DNA of 64,000 bases from Campanula takesimana (lineage: Eukaryota; Streptophyta; Magnoliopsida; Asterales; Campanulaceae), in the NCBI GenBank assembly GCA_026119855.1, contig JAOWBW010000164.1:124001-188000 (forward strand), read 5' to 3'. The position numbers and the translations under genes are program-made. The notes beneath the pieces were generated by a model. That model was given only the letters and a program-made list of their open reading frames with translations. It made no database searches and was not told where the DNA came from. Shown one piece after another: positions 41,550-53,154 of this stretch. How positions within the stretch are numbered: the stretch's first letter is position 1; every line of letters starts with the position of its first letter.

Positions 41550-42576
41550 CTAGGCCCAATCTCCCATGTATCTAATACCCATGGACCTAACATGACCATC
41601 ATGTTTAGCTTGTGGAAGTCCCTTTGTTAGAGGGTCCGCAACATTGTCATCAGTAGGTACTCTGCATATATTTACGTCTCCCCTATCAACGATCTCTCGA
41701 ATGATATGAAAACGCCTAAGTATGTGTTTGGATTTCTGATGTGCTCTTGGTTCCTTTGCTTGAGCAATAGCACCATTATTATCGCAATAAAGGTCTATTA
41801 GATTAGCAATACTAGGAACCACTTCAAGTTCAGTTATGAACTTGTTAATCCAAACAACTTCCTTTGTAGCATCCGATGCGGCAATATACTCAGCTTCTGT
41901 TGTAGAATCAGCGGTTGTACTTTGCTTGGAACTCTTCCAGCTTACAGCTCCACCATTTAACATAAACACAAAACCCGATTGCGATCGGCTATCATCTTTG
42001 TCGGTTTGGAAGCTTGCATCCGTGTAAGAATTTACAACCAGATCATCTTCCATTCCTCCATAGACCAAAAACGAGTCTTTAGTTCTTCTCAAGTACTTAA
42101 GAATCGCTTTTACAGCTATCCAGTGATTTTTGCCAGGGTCGGATTGGTATCTACTTGTCATGCTCAAAGCATAAGATACATCCGGCCTAGTACAAATCAT
42201 GGCATACATGATGGACCCAATTGCCGAAGCATATGGAACATCATTCATTTTCTCACGCTCATCGTTTGTCTTAGGACATTGAGTCTTGCTTAGAGAAACT
42301 CCATGTAACACGGGCAAGGTGCCTCTCTTAGAATTTTCCATACGGAATCTTCTAATGACCTTGTCAATGTATGTACTTTGGCTTAAACCAAGTAGCCTCC
42401 TTGATCTATCTCTATAGATCTTAATGCCAAGTATATATGCGGCTTCACCCATATCTTTCATTGCGAAGCATTTTCCTAACCAAGTCTTTACGGACTGAAG
42501 TGTAGGAACATCGTTTCCAATGAGTAATATGTCATCCACGTATAAAACAAGGAATAGCACTATGCTCCCACTAATC
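41550..42576 (-). pseudogene. Copia B RT C-terminal part and RNase H
   Basis: Follows the TAG at 42581-42579 in the same frame. It carries the catalytic YVDDILLIGND, RT thumb (MGEAAYILGIKIYRDRS; YIDKVIRRFRM) and the SRYQSDPGKNHW connection. RNase H follows: SYTDASFQTDKDD, STTEAEYIAASDA, LYCDNNGAIAQAKEP and the C-terminal DNVADPLTKGLPQ. All catalytic acidic residues of RNase H are visible. Ends at a stop beside the PPT. Confidence 0.9.
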
Positions 42577-42578
42577 TT

Positions 42579-43748
42579 CTAGTATACACAAGGATCATCT
42601 TCGTTCTTTATGAAACCAAACTCTTTGACCGATTCATCAAAACGGAGATTCCAACTCCTAAAAGCTTGCTTCAATCCATAGATGGATCTCTGCAATTTGC
42701 ATACTTTAGAATCTTGTTCAAAACCTTCTGGTTGTGTCATATACACATCCTTTTGGAGTTTTCCATTTAGGAAAACGGTTTTGACGTCCATTTGCCATAT
42801 TTCATAGTCATGATATGCGGCAATGGCAAGCAAAATTCTTATAGACTTGATCATTGCTACGGGTGAAAAGGTTTCATCATAGTCAACACCATGAACTTGC
42901 CTATAACCATTCGCTACAAGCCTAGCTTTGTAAGTATGCACCTTCCCATCCATGTCAGTCTTCTTCTTGAAGACCCATTTGCATCCTATGGTTTTTACAC
43001 CTTCGGGTGCATCAATCAAATTCCAAACCTGATTATCTTGCATGGATTGTAATTCGGATTCCATGGCTCCAAGCCACTTGTTCGAATCAGGAGAAAACAT
43101 CACCTCTTGGTAGGTTGACGGTTCATAATTCTCAATGATTTCTACCTCATTACTATCCGTTACGAGAAATCCATATCTCTCGAGCTCGGATCGTAACCTA
43201 CTAGATCTGCGAGTTGCTTGTGTATTTTGAACAGGTTCCACAACTCCTTGTGGTTCTTGTTCTTGTTCCACTATTGGTTCAATGTTATTTTTTGGGTCTC
43301 GAATTTCTTCAAGATTTATTTTACTCCCACTAATTTCTTTGGAGAGAAACTCTTTCTCTAGAAAGACACCAGTTCGGGCGACAAACACTTTGTTGTCCTC
43401 ACGGTTGTAAAAGTAATATCCTCTAGTTTCCTTTGGATATCCCACAAAAATACACTTGTCAGATTTGTGTGCAAGTTTGTCAGAGACAAGTCTTTTGACA
43501 AAGGCTTCGCAACCCCAAATCTTCATGAAAGATAAACAAGTTTTCTTTCCGCTCCACATCTCATATGGAGTCTTTTGAACCGATTTAGTTGGAACACGAT
43601 TTAGTGTGAAAGCAGCGGTTTCTAGAGCGTAACCCCAAAAGGATATTGGAAGATCAACTTGACTCATCATTGATCGAACCATGTCTAACAAAGTCCGATT
43701 TCTCCTCTCGGATACACCATTCCATTGTGGTGTTCCGGGTGGAGTCAA
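42579..43748 (-). pseudogene. Copia B integrase C-terminal part and RT N-terminal part
   Basis: Continues in frame after the TAA at 43751-43749. PPGTPQWNGVSERRNRTLLD has the catalytic Glu, 35 residues after the Asp of RSDRGGEY when the stop is counted. The GKR/CTD-like part (GCEAFVKRLVSDKLAHKSDK; CIFVGYPKETRGYYFYN) follows, then RT from WKWVF-type GCKWVFKKKTDMDGK through DETFSPVAMIKSIRILLA, MDVKTVFLNGKL and SIYGLKQAFRSWN. It ends at TAG 42581-42579 after DPCVY, where relatives have Lys. Confidence 0.9.
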
Positions 43749-45509
43749 TTATGAAACTATTCCACAATTCTTCAGATGATCATCAAATTCTTGGCTTAAG
43801 TATTCTCCACCACGATCTGATCGAAGTGCCTTAATACTTTTGCCAAGTTGTTTTTCTACCTCATTTTGAAATATTCTAAATATCTCAAATGCTTCACTTT
43901 TATGTTTCATTAGGTAAACATACCCAAATCTGCTATAATCATCCGTGAAGGTTATGAAGTATTGAAATCCTCTCCTAGCATTGCTACTTAATGGTCCGCA
44001 TACATCGGAATGTATCAACCCCAATAAGTCGCTTGCCCTTTCACCCAACTTGGTAAAAGGCGTCTTAGTTATTTTTCCAAGAAGACACGACTCGCAAGTA
44101 TCATATGACTCGAGGTCACATGAACCTAAAAGTCCGTCCCCATGGAGTTTTGAGATACGCTTCTCATTAATATGACCAAGACGGCAATGCCATAAATAGG
44201 TATGATTTACATCATTAGGTTTAGATTTCTTATTTACATGATAGACATTGTCATTATTTTCATTCTTGACATCCAAGATATAAAGGCCATTAAATGAATT
44301 AGCAATACCATAAAGCACATCATTTAAATAAATAGAATTTTTTTTATTCTCAATAAGAAACTTAAAACCTTCATTATCCAAACAAGAAATTGAAATAATA
44401 TTTCTACTTAAATCCGGAACATAATAACAATTGTTCAAAACAAGAATTAATCCGGAAGGTAAAGTGACTTCATAAGTCCCTACGGCTAATGCAGCAACTC
44501 TTGCTCCATTCCCCACGCGTAAGTCTACTTCACCCTCTTTAAGTAGTCTCCTATTATTTAGACCCTGCACATTTAAACAAATGTGAGAACCACATCTGGT
44601 ATCCAATACCCAAGAATCAGTGGTAGAAAGGAGAATATCTATCATATAGATACCTGAAGTCGACGCAGCCTTGCTGCCCTTCTTCTTCTTTTGCTCTTCC
44701 AAGAAAGCCTTGCAATTACGTTTCCAATGACCAATTTCTTGACAATGGAAACAGATTGCATCCTTTTGTGAATCGGGTTTTGCCTCAGAAGCCTTGGCAA
44801 CACTTGCCTTGCTTATTTTGGGTTTGACAACTTTCTTACCCTTTCCTTTGGCACTAGCCTTCTTCCCATCATGAACTAAGAGCACGGGAGAACCTTTCTC
44901 CGCAATCTTCATCTCCGCAGTTTTAAGCATCCCATGCAACTCGGAAAGATTCTTATCAATTCCATGCATGTTATAATTCATCACAAACTGATTATAACTT
45001 TTAGGCAATGAATTAAGAATGAGATCCGTGGCTAGCTCCAATGGGATTGGATAGCCAAGTTTCTCAAGGTGCTCTACATAACCTTTCATTTTCATCATGT
45101 GAGGACTCACTTGTTGCCCTTCATTCATTTTGCAAGTAGTGAATGCAACAATGGTCTTGTACCTCTCTTGCCTAGCTTGTTCTTGAAACATGGCTCTTAA
45201 CTCCATGCCTATCTCATAGGCTTCCAAATGTTCCAAACTTTGTTGGAGTTTTGAGCACATAGTAGCAAGCATGAAACAACTTACATCTCTAGAATCATTA
45301 CGATGTTTCTTGTAACTATCTCTTTCTGCCCTAGGGGCAGTAGGTTCTGGTTCAGCAGGAAGAAGCCCATCGAGAATGTACAACTTATCTTCTTGCCTTA
45401 GAACAATTCTTAGGCTACGGATCCAATCCATAAAGTTTGTACCATTATTTTGGAGCTTATCTTTCTCAAGGATCGATCGCAACAAAATTGATTGAGTGTT
45501 AGTAGTCAT
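43749..45509 (-). pseudogene. Copia B Gag, protease and integrase N-terminal part
   Basis: ATG at 45509. Gag: NGTNFMDWIRSLRIVLRQED near residue 22, ELHGMLKTAEMKIAE near 190. Knuckle CFHCQEIGHWKRNC near 255. The protease motif near residue 303 reads WVLDTRCGSHIC, so the active-site Gly of D-T-G is Arg and the protease should be dead. GAG-pre-integrase: LWHCRLGHINEKRISKL and CESCLLGK. Integrase: HSDVCGPL and RSDRGGEYLSQEF. Truncated by TAA at 43751-43749 where relatives have Gln. Confidence 0.92.
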
Positions 45510-47069
45510 TATCTACAAATATGCAAAATTTTCAAAATTTAATAAGTACCGGTTTTCATTAAAGAGATAAACAATGTATTTTTAAAACAAAATACTCCCA
45601 CTAAATTATATATCCTTCATATACATCCAATGTATAATATAATTTAATTGGGCTAAGATCCAACTTTAATTTAACTTTTGAGTCCACGGAGGCGGACCGC
45701 TCAAAACTAAATTAATTAGGTAGACAATCATGTCAATCATATCCCATATGATTCTTAGATCCTTTCATGAGATTCTTTGAGAAATCCAATTTTTCAAGCA
45801 TGTTTAATCTCATCTTTTGCCTAGGCCCAAAACTGTTTTGACGCCTAATTAAGTCCAACCATTTTAAACGTATAGGAACCATTCAATTTAATGCACCTTG
45901 CGGAGGCAAGCCCACATTAAATTAATGAACCTCATCTTGCTCATACATGAGTAAAATGCGAACCCACATCAAGATTACACATGTATAAACAAGTGTTTTA
46001 ATCATGGCATGGCAATGAAGGACTTAAAACTTTCTTTGAAGGTTCATCACATATAGCATATAACACATTTATGAGCACATAATATAAACATGTTACACAT
46101 CAAGTTTAGCCACTAAATTAATCTCCATTAATTTAAGCATGATATTTATGTGTCATTAGTTTCTCTATAATTATGAGGATGAGACTATTTCAACTTCGGT
46201 TATTATCTCCAAATCAAGACAACAAGAAGTGCGGTCGAACTAAGCCATTAGGCAACCACAATCCCGCACTAATTCAAGAAACCAAGAAAGTAGTTCATGT
46301 GGCCGAAACTTAGCAATAGATGGTCTCGATGAACATAGGCCAATTGCATCCACAATTGCACATGGATCTCCAAACTTTGAATCAAGAACTTGGTTTCTCA
46401 ATTTTAGCAATTTTGAACTCTTCATAATTCTAACTTCGTTTTATCTTTGAAACTTTGATTGCGATCAATTTTGGGAAACACAATCTCGATGAACGCAAAT
46501 TAGTCATCCAAAACTTGAACCAATCTAGGAATCACAAGACTAAAACAAATAGGAAAATCAAACCCCAAAATCCACACACAAACCAACTACCCAAAACCCA
46601 TTCCAGATCAGCAAGTCTGGACTGGCTCTGTTACTGGTTTTGTTGAATTTATCGAAAATTCCATATTCAGATTTTAACCAAAATCAGAACAGATTCTGAC
46701 GAGCGAGCGCCCGCCTGGTCTTGACCGAGCGCGCGCCTGAAGCAAGCGGCTGCCTGGTCCCCAGCGAACGGGCGCCTGGTAGGTCAGAATGGTACAGAAT
46801 TTTAAAGTTCGAAAATTTTGTCTCAAAATTATTTTTCCCCGATTATTAAAACTTTGATCTGATCAAAAATTAATAATCGAAATAATTCAGAATCCACCAT
46901 AATTTTTATTGCGATTGAATCGTGCGATTAAAGTCGCAAAACAATAAACCACATAAAATCACAAAACACATAAGCATCATATATTCCAATATTCATATCA
47001 TGCTAGGCACATAAACAATTTATATACACATAACATGATCCAAGTATTGAATTAATCAACATGAACGGG
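45510..47069 (-). other. Copia B leader (PBS to gag)
   Basis: An unusually long 1.56-kb leader without coding frames. It is AT-rich except for a GC-rich cluster at 46700-46780. A long leader containing the GC cluster close to the PBS (about 300 bp away) suggests a structural or packaging role, but this is inference. Confidence 0.7.
46706..46778. repeat. GC-rich motif island in Copia B leader
   Basis: AGCGCCCGCCTGGT (46706), AGCGCGCGCCTGA (46728), AGCGGCTGCCTGGT (46745) and AACGGGCGCCTGGT (46767): two pairs of 22-bp pitch, 39 bp apart. It resembles the pair in this element's LTR and the Tekay B motif GGCGCCTGGTC. Confidence 0.85.
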
Positions 47070-47081
47070 GCTCTGATACCA
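47070..47081 (-). promoter_or_regulatory. PBS of Copia B (initiator-Met tRNA)
   Basis: TGGTATCAGAGC on the minus strand, separated by one base from the 5' LTR. Confidence 0.92.
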
Positions 47082-47082
47082 C

Positions 47083-48518
47083 TGTTGGGTTTCCAAGTAA
47101 CATGCGCAGCGGAAAATAGCAATTAAATTTTTTATGAAACCCAAAGCCATGGATCCGTTCATATGATTAAATCAAATACAACATAATGAATAGAGGAAAA
47201 ACTAACCCTTGATGTCTATGAATTCTAGCTTTGATTTTGGTGAAGAACTTGAATCTTTATCACGGACAAAATTTACGAACTTTGAAAATGATAAAATTCA
47301 CCCTCTAGCGGTATCCACACCACGAACGAATATCAAAGAGCTTCTTGATCTTGGTTGCTAGACCAATAATTATGAAACACACTTTCACAATTTAATAAAG
47401 AACCATATGAAATTATTTTGTGAATTATTTTGTTCTTCAATCCAAGATGTCTTGGAACAAAATAATAACTCTCTCAAACTCTTTGGAGGCACACAAAACA
47501 CTTGGGCTAATGGTCTGGCCGAACTTGGCTTTTTATACACAATTAAGACCTATTCCAAATAGGAACCTTATGCCAAAAACCTTCCCAAATCGAATTAGGA
47601 AATTTTCTGCCGCCAGACCAAGCGCCCGCCTGGTCCAGACCGAGCGCCCGCTCGCTGTCCGGAAAACCCAGAATTTTCCAAAAATTCATTTGAGGTCCTT
47701 CGACCCTAAATTCCAATATAGTCCTTTTATTTAAGATTCGTTCTATTGTGTGTGACCCTCTAGGATTATACTAAGTTGGCAATGGGCTCAAACATGAAAC
47801 CATAAGATATGATTAGGTTCTAGAAAACCGTCATACCTACCCAAATAGTATAACTAGATACAAGTTCGCATTCCTTTAGAATATGTCACAATCCTTTTGT
47901 CCACGATGTCATTGAACACAAGTCATGGTCAAACAGTCAATTTGTCTTGTTCAATACTTTCTCGATTCCGAATATGTTGATAATTCAAATGCTATTGATC
48001 CAATCAATCCATTTGAGTCCGGCCGAACATTTCATCAACATCATTCCTTCGAGGGGCCCAAGCTTGACATCTCTCCGTGGAGGGACAAATCCATTTAGCT
48101 TATTATTCTTCCCAACGGGAATCCGATTATGCCAATCATACCCTTTATAACTACCGTGTTAAAGTAGCGTTTGAATATGTCAAACACAATATTCATCAAG
48201 TGGAAGACTATAATAACTTCATGTCTAAGGATTCAAATGACATAACTAATATGAGATATATGTTTGACATAGACCATGACATAAATCTCATACAGCGGGT
48301 CATGTCCAGTACCTTGTTCCAAACAAGTACCTATAAATCTAACATGATCATCCCATGATCATTTAGCCTTTATACTAGTGCTTAACAAGTACTAGGGATG
48401 GGGATTATTATAAGTAAACATGAACAACAATAATAATCAAAACATCTCTTTATTGATATGAAATAAATGATAACAATTACAACGTTTATTAAACGTGCCT
48501 AGGGCACCACTACCAACA
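47083..48518 (-). repeat. 5' LTR of Copia B
   Basis: 1436 bp, same length as the 3' LTR. The sense start is TGTTGG and the end CCCAACA. The GC pair at 47621 and 47643 and the TATA box are conserved. Confidence 0.93.
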
Positions 48519-48523
48519 GAATA

Positions 48524-49532
48524 GACGCCATTGGCAAAGTCTCACTAACAGGCCATAATGGGCACTCATTTGTGTTAGTCACCGTTGATTACTTCACTAA
48601 ATGGATCGAGGCTCAATCCTATAAGGTCTTGAATGCTAGAAAGGTGGCTGAGTTTGTTAAGACCAACATCATATGGCTCAAACTTTGAGAAAGAATGCGA
48701 CCAACTACTTGCAGAGTACAAAATAGAGAGACATCAGTCATCACCATACCGAACACAAACCAATGGAGCAGTCGAAGCTGCTAACAAGACCATTGAGACC
48801 ATCATTAGGAAAATGGCTAAGACTGGCAGAGACTGGCCCGATAAGCTACCTTTTGCACTCTGGGGCTACTGTACCTCGATCCGTACCGCCACCGGTGAGA
48901 CTCCCTACGCCTTAGCCTTTGGGATGGAATCGGTGCTACCAATCAAATTAGAAGTACCATCACTAAGGGTTCTCCTAGAAAACCAAGTGAATGAAGTCGC
49001 ATGGTTGGACAGCCGTTATCAACAACTAGCCCTGCTAGATGAACGACGACTTCAATCCGCTGAGCATATCCAAGCATATTGACGGAGAATGGCCCGAGCA
49101 TTCAATAAGAAAGTCAAGTCTAGAAACATCAAAGAAGGGGACCTTGTCCTACGTGAACATCGTCTTGGGCCATTCAATCCTATGGGAAAGTGGGGACCAA
49201 GATGGATAGGCCCTTACATAGTCAAGAAGGTATTCTCCGGAGGAGCGGTAGAACTCGCAGACCTAGATGGAGATCAACTGCCGAAGCCCGTCAACATGGA
49301 CAAGCCCGTTAACATTGACAGGGTTTTTGGTGCCCCACTATATGATTATACCGACGACAGTGGTAGCTCTCAGTGGGTTGAGTATGAGGAGGGTGAGTCG
49401 GTTCCAGAGTTTCAGATGCCTGCGGGCCATGCCGGTGTATGTACTTTTACCCTTTCTTCGTCTCACTTCTTGTCTTTAGTCATCTTCTTGTTCAGACTTA
49501 TTTTGACACGTTTCGTGCTACCTTTTGCTTAG
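48524..49532 (+). pseudogene. Tat A integrase, C-terminal part
   Basis: Resumes as DAIGKVSLTGHNGHSFVLV with VTVDYFTKWIEAQ (first catalytic Asp region). After KTNIIW about 14 codons are missing: the segment that should hold the second catalytic Asp (SDNG type) is gone and the frame shifts to GSNFEKECDQLLAEYK. The Glu region QTNGAVEAANKTI is present. The C-terminal domain (GDLVLREHRLGPFNPMGKWG; PRWIGPYIVKK) follows after an in-frame TGA at 49080. The end (49435-49532) reads as a hydrophobic stretch. Confidence 0.87.
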
Positions 49533-49709
49533 GTTACTCCTCGGACATATGAGGCTATGACACGCCGTGAGGCCGGCCTACGCTCGGTGATTCGGAGCTT
49601 GCACAAGAAGTTGGTGAAGAGTCTTCGCAAGGTGGCGGAGTGTGGCGGTTCTCCTCCCTCTAGTGATTATGATGGTGCTCCAGGCGGGCATCCTCGGAAG
49701 AGGACTTGA
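49533..49709 (+). pseudogene. Tat A pol tail
   Basis: After the TAG at 49530-49532 the frame stays open for 58 codons, basic and helix-forming (YEAMTRREAGLRSVIRSLHK), ending RKRT and TGA. It could be the natural C-terminus of Pol read through a stop, or chance. No domain recognised. Confidence 0.45.
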
Positions 49710-51521
49710 GGCGATGCTAGCGGATCGGCTTCTTAGTTTCTGCAGTTTGTTAGTGGTAGCATAAACAGTAGTATAGCATATATTTATGGATGACTGTATA
49801 AGCATTTCTATTGTTTGTCTAGCAGTATGTAGCAGTAAACACGTAGCAAGTAACAAGTAGCACGTAGAGTAGCAAGTCACAAGTATCATGGGCTGACGGT
49901 GCCCTAGTTGGGTTTATGAACTGCTTGGTATCTGGTGCTATCTATTCTTATGCAGGTTTTGGATCAGCCCGCTTGGGTGGATTGGGCCATAAACAAGTGA
50001 ACCCTTTTAAATTTTTTCTAATTTGCTTGAAGGTATTTCTAGGGCTTTTGGCCTAAGGGATACAGGATACAGGACCCAAGGGTAGATGGTATAGGACCGA
50101 GTCAGCTAGGACATCGCGGAGATGAATCAAAAGACATTTTGTAAATTAGTGGAGACCGAGCGTGCGGTTTTATAAACAACGTGTCGTGATAGAAAACACT
50201 TTTGAAAATGTAATGACTTTATAAAAATGCCTTATAATTAATTACAGTCTAATTAATTCAAGTACTTATCTTTCTTTGGATTTATTGATTAGGGTAGCCC
50301 TTCGGGTGAGTGAGATTTCATCGGGTCGCCAGTGATCTCGAGTAGTCAAGCAGTTGACTTATCTTGGTTTAGAGAAGCCCCAGTTTGAATAGGGGTACTT
50401 GAGAGAGGTGAACCATGTCGAACTTTGATGAGGAGATAACCTTTCATGGAGAGTGATCCATGTTGGAGCATCGGTAGTTGGTCCAATTCTGTTGGGGCAG
50501 CCCCAGTTTGGTGAGGGCATTAGAAAAAGGTCATCCATGTTGAGCTTCGATGGAGAGAGATGACTTTCTGTGGGGAATGATCTTGTTGGAGCATCAGTAC
50601 TCGGCCTTATTCCGTTAGGGTAGCCCTAGTTTGGTGAGGGCATAAGGTGGGGGAATGCTTCCTCCTTTAGACGCACCCTATTTTTTTCTCTAGACCGCCC
50701 TTGCGGGTTTTCAATCTAGGTGGGTATATTCTTTTAGTGTCGTTTTTTTTTTATTTCAGTCGACTCAAAAATAAAGAAAAAGATAGAATTGGACAGACGA
50801 CTTGCATGAGCCTTTTTGTTATGGTGAGAGGAGAGAGTGAGAGAGAGAACGAGAGAAGGAGATCTCTCATTTAGACCTTACAGAAAGTATGTGTATAAAA
50901 GGAAGGAAGCCCCTGCTTGACAGAAAGTAAGTGTTTAGCTCTTTCCTAGATTGTAGAACAGAAGACTTGTCGAGACATTTGAAAATTGTTTTATTCAGAA
51001 TTGTCTTTTGATTGCTCGAGAATGGACCTCATTGATTAGTTATGTATCTTATGATAATGTTTTAGACAAGTAGTCTTAAAATAATAAACGCCTTGATTAA
51101 TCGAGAAAGAGAATAGAAATTGTAGTGTATGGGGAAGAGAGAAAAGAATGAAAGTTGGCTCAGGTCCGCGTAGTTCGAGGATGATCAGGCTTGATGATGA
51201 TACCGGGCTTGAGTGGTGGTTACTCCATTGTTGCTTTGGACTGTCGTCTGTAGTTGCTGCTTCGGGCTGCTGCCGTCGAGTTGAGTTGAACTCTTTTGAA
51301 AAGGAAGAAAAATAGAAAATAAGAAGTGAAAAGAAAGCGGGCCTTTTACTTTTCTATGATGATAGCCCCTTCTATTTTTCTTTGCTTTGATTTATTTCTT
51401 TATGCACACCCTTATTTTTGTCTAGGCCACCCTTGCCGGTTTTCAACCTAGCGGGCTTCTTTTTTGTGCCTTTTGCTCTAATTTTTGCCTAAGCCGCCCG
51501 TTGTGGGTTTCGACCTAGCAT

Positions 51522-51524
<3 letters not shown>
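49710..51524 (+). other. Tat A 3' UTR
   Basis: 1.8 kb non-coding. 50355-50645 holds a 123-bp tandem repeat. Three diverged copies of a 50-bp block with GCCACCCTTGCCGGTTTTCA-type sequence and CCTAG occur at about 50685, 51420 and 51485. No LTR start or strong PPT is found. Confidence 0.65.
50355..50645. repeat. 123-bp tandem repeat in Tat A 3' UTR, about 2.3 copies
   Basis: GCCCCAGTTTG recurs at 50377 and 50500, and TGTTGGAGCATC at 50461 and 50584, both at 123-bp distance. Copies are diverged by substitutions and small indels. Confidence 0.8.

Positions 51525-51563
<39 letters not shown>
51525..51563. repeat. (TA)n microsatellite
   Basis: About 19 uninterrupted TA units. It marks a change in sequence character between the upstream UTR and the 39-bp repeat region. 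Confidence 0.95.
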
Positions 51564-51566
<3 letters not shown>

Positions 51567-51827
51567 CATATTGAAACGTGGGGCAAGATGAGCATGTAGT
51601 TCACTTTTGCCTTTAGGAGATAGAAGTCGTGGAGGAGGTTTGAATAGCCCCTTGCATTTCGTTGACATCGTGGAGGAGGACAGACAGCCCCAGTGCATCA
51701 TCATGTTGTAGTCGCGACGGGAACGGACAACTTTTGAACATACAGCTTCTTCGATGGTGAGCGGATCTACAGTCATCATCTTCTTTATGAGAAGGTGGAA
51801 GTGTATTTGGGGAGTATTTAGGAGGGT
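51564..51827 (+). other. Tat A 3' UTR continuation
   Basis: Repeats the AGCCCC word of the upstream 123-bp repeat (about 51645 and 51688) within two copies of a 55-bp block GTCGTGGAGGAGG... . No coding sense. It leads into the minisatellite. Confidence 0.5.
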
Positions 51828-52060
51828 ACACACAATGGGTGTACACGAGGGGTGTATATATGGAGGGTGCACACAGTGGGTGTACACGAGGGGAATATAT
51901 GGAGGGTGTATACAGTGGGTGTACACGAGGGATATATATAGAGGGTGCACACAGTGGGTGTACACGAGGGAAATATATGGAGGGTGTACACAGTGGGTGT
52001 ACACAAGGGAGTGTATATATGGAAGGTGTACACAGTGGGTGTACACAAAGGGGGGTAGGC
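51828..52060. repeat. 39-bp minisatellite, about 5.5 copies
   Basis: Unit of about 39 bp: GTGGGTGTACACGAGGG followed by (A/G)(A/T)ATATATGGAGGGTG and (C/T)A(T/C)ACA. GTGTACAC inside each unit is self-complementary. Because 39 is divisible by 3, several frames stay open and give repeated Tyr/Thr/Pro peptides without meaning. Tandem arrays in the 3' UTR are a known trait of Tat/Ogre-type elements. Confidence 0.92.
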
Positions 52061-52492
52061 TTAGAGAAGGTATATAGAAACAAGAAAACGATTCGATTGA
52101 TCAAAGTGTTTGTTATTTTGAGACTAATTGTTTGTTTAAGTTATGTATGATGGGTTGTGGATCCATTTATCTTTTAATGAGTCTTCATTAACAGATATAT
52201 TTGGGATTAATTCGTTATATAAAGATATAGTGATCAATTGATAATTAAGATTAATACAATTTTCATAGAGATGATTTATATGCAAGATTATGTCTCAAGT
52301 CTAGAGAGAAAAGAAATAAAGACTCTTTTATTAAAGACTCAAATAGACTAGCCCGAGGTGGACTTTAAAAATCTAACTAATGTCCAAAGTGGACTTTTGC
52401 TAGTAAAAGTAAAAGACTAATGTCCGAAGTGGATTTTGACTAAAAGACTCTCTAGAACCTACGAAGACTGAAAGACTTTTTATTTTATTTTT
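52061..52492. other. Junction region between Tat A 3' UTR and inverted Tat B
   Basis: AT-rich. 52350-52450 has three diverged copies of CTAATGTCC(A/G)AAGTGGA. A T-rich run at 52479-52508 separates it from the inverted gag of Tat B. No LTR, PPT or target duplication is visible, so how the two Tat parts became joined is unresolved. Confidence 0.5.
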
Positions 52493-53101
52493 TTATCTTT
52501 TTTTTTTTGAAGGAGGTAGCCCCATACCCAAGTCATCGAACTCGTCTTTCTTGTCACGGACCATCTTGGAGGGTGGTCTAGGCACCAGTATTCCTTGTTG
52601 ATGAGTAGCCATAGGAGGTATCCTAACGGGGAGAGTGTGTGGTGGCCCATACATTTGAGGAGCGTATGGGTGTGGAAGGTGAGCAGGAGGAGGAGTGCGG
52701 TTGAGGTACTCGTAGATGCCATAGATATCAGACTCGAGACGCTCCTCGGTGTCCTTTAGAGCTTTGTACACCACCTTCTGGAAGCAATCTGTTCGTTTGA
52801 GAAGAACAGTCTCAAAGAAGGCTTCTTGTTCATTGAGAAGAGTTCGGGAGAGGGTTGCTTACTCCTTGAAGATAGTCTCATAGTGGACCGCTTGCTTGTC
52901 GAGGATAGTCTTATAGAAGGCTTCCTGCTTGTTGAGAGAAGTGTTAAGATGGACCGCTTGCTCGTTGAGAATGGCGGTGAAGTGGGCTGCTTGCTCATTG
53001 AAAATGGTGTTGGGGTGGAGAATTGTCTCGATATCTTGGGTGGTAGCTTCGGTTGTGACTGTGTTGGTCTTAACCTAAGCGAGTTGGGTAAGGTTTGACA
53101 T
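52493..53101 (-). pseudogene. Tat B Gag N-terminal part
   Basis: The ATG at 53101 gives MSNLTQLA, then an in-frame TAG. The next 80 residues are imperfect 13-14-residue repeats with the words LNEQA, LDKQAVHYETI and LNEQEAFFETV (helical), another stop (FKE then TAA), then a Pro-rich HLPHPYAPQMYGPPHTLP region and MVRDKKDEFDDLGMGLPPS. Such helical then Pro-rich N-termini precede the capsid part in Tat Gags. The capsid itself is missing. Confidence 0.6.
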
Positions 53102-53154
53102 AGGTGGGTGGATCTAGACGAAACTGCGGTAGATAATTTGAACTAGGAAGGTCA

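Larger units (their letters stand above)
40100..48518 (-). mobile_element. Copia B: Ty1/copia element
   Basis: 8419 bp with two 1436-bp LTRs (40100-41535 and 47083-48518), target duplication GAATA (40095-40099 and 48519-48523), initiator-Met tRNA PBS and a PPT-like tract. A long gag-pol frame is cut into three by two in-frame stops. The sense end of the 3' LTR reads TATTGG rather than TGTTGG, a C-to-T change on the plus strand. LTRs differ by few substitutions. Inserted in the integrase of Tat A. Confidence 0.95.

Noticed and set aside
49435..49532. Possible 98-bp intron (GTGTATGT...TTGCTTAG) at the end of Tat A pol
   Set aside because: Splicing there would not join the preceding frame to the open frame that follows, so the coding context does not support it.
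51564..52150. Overlapping frames on both strands with repeated Tyr-Thr-Pro or Gly-Cys-Thr peptides
   Set aside because: The 39-bp repeat is a multiple of three, so stops are absent in several frames at once; no single frame is favoured.
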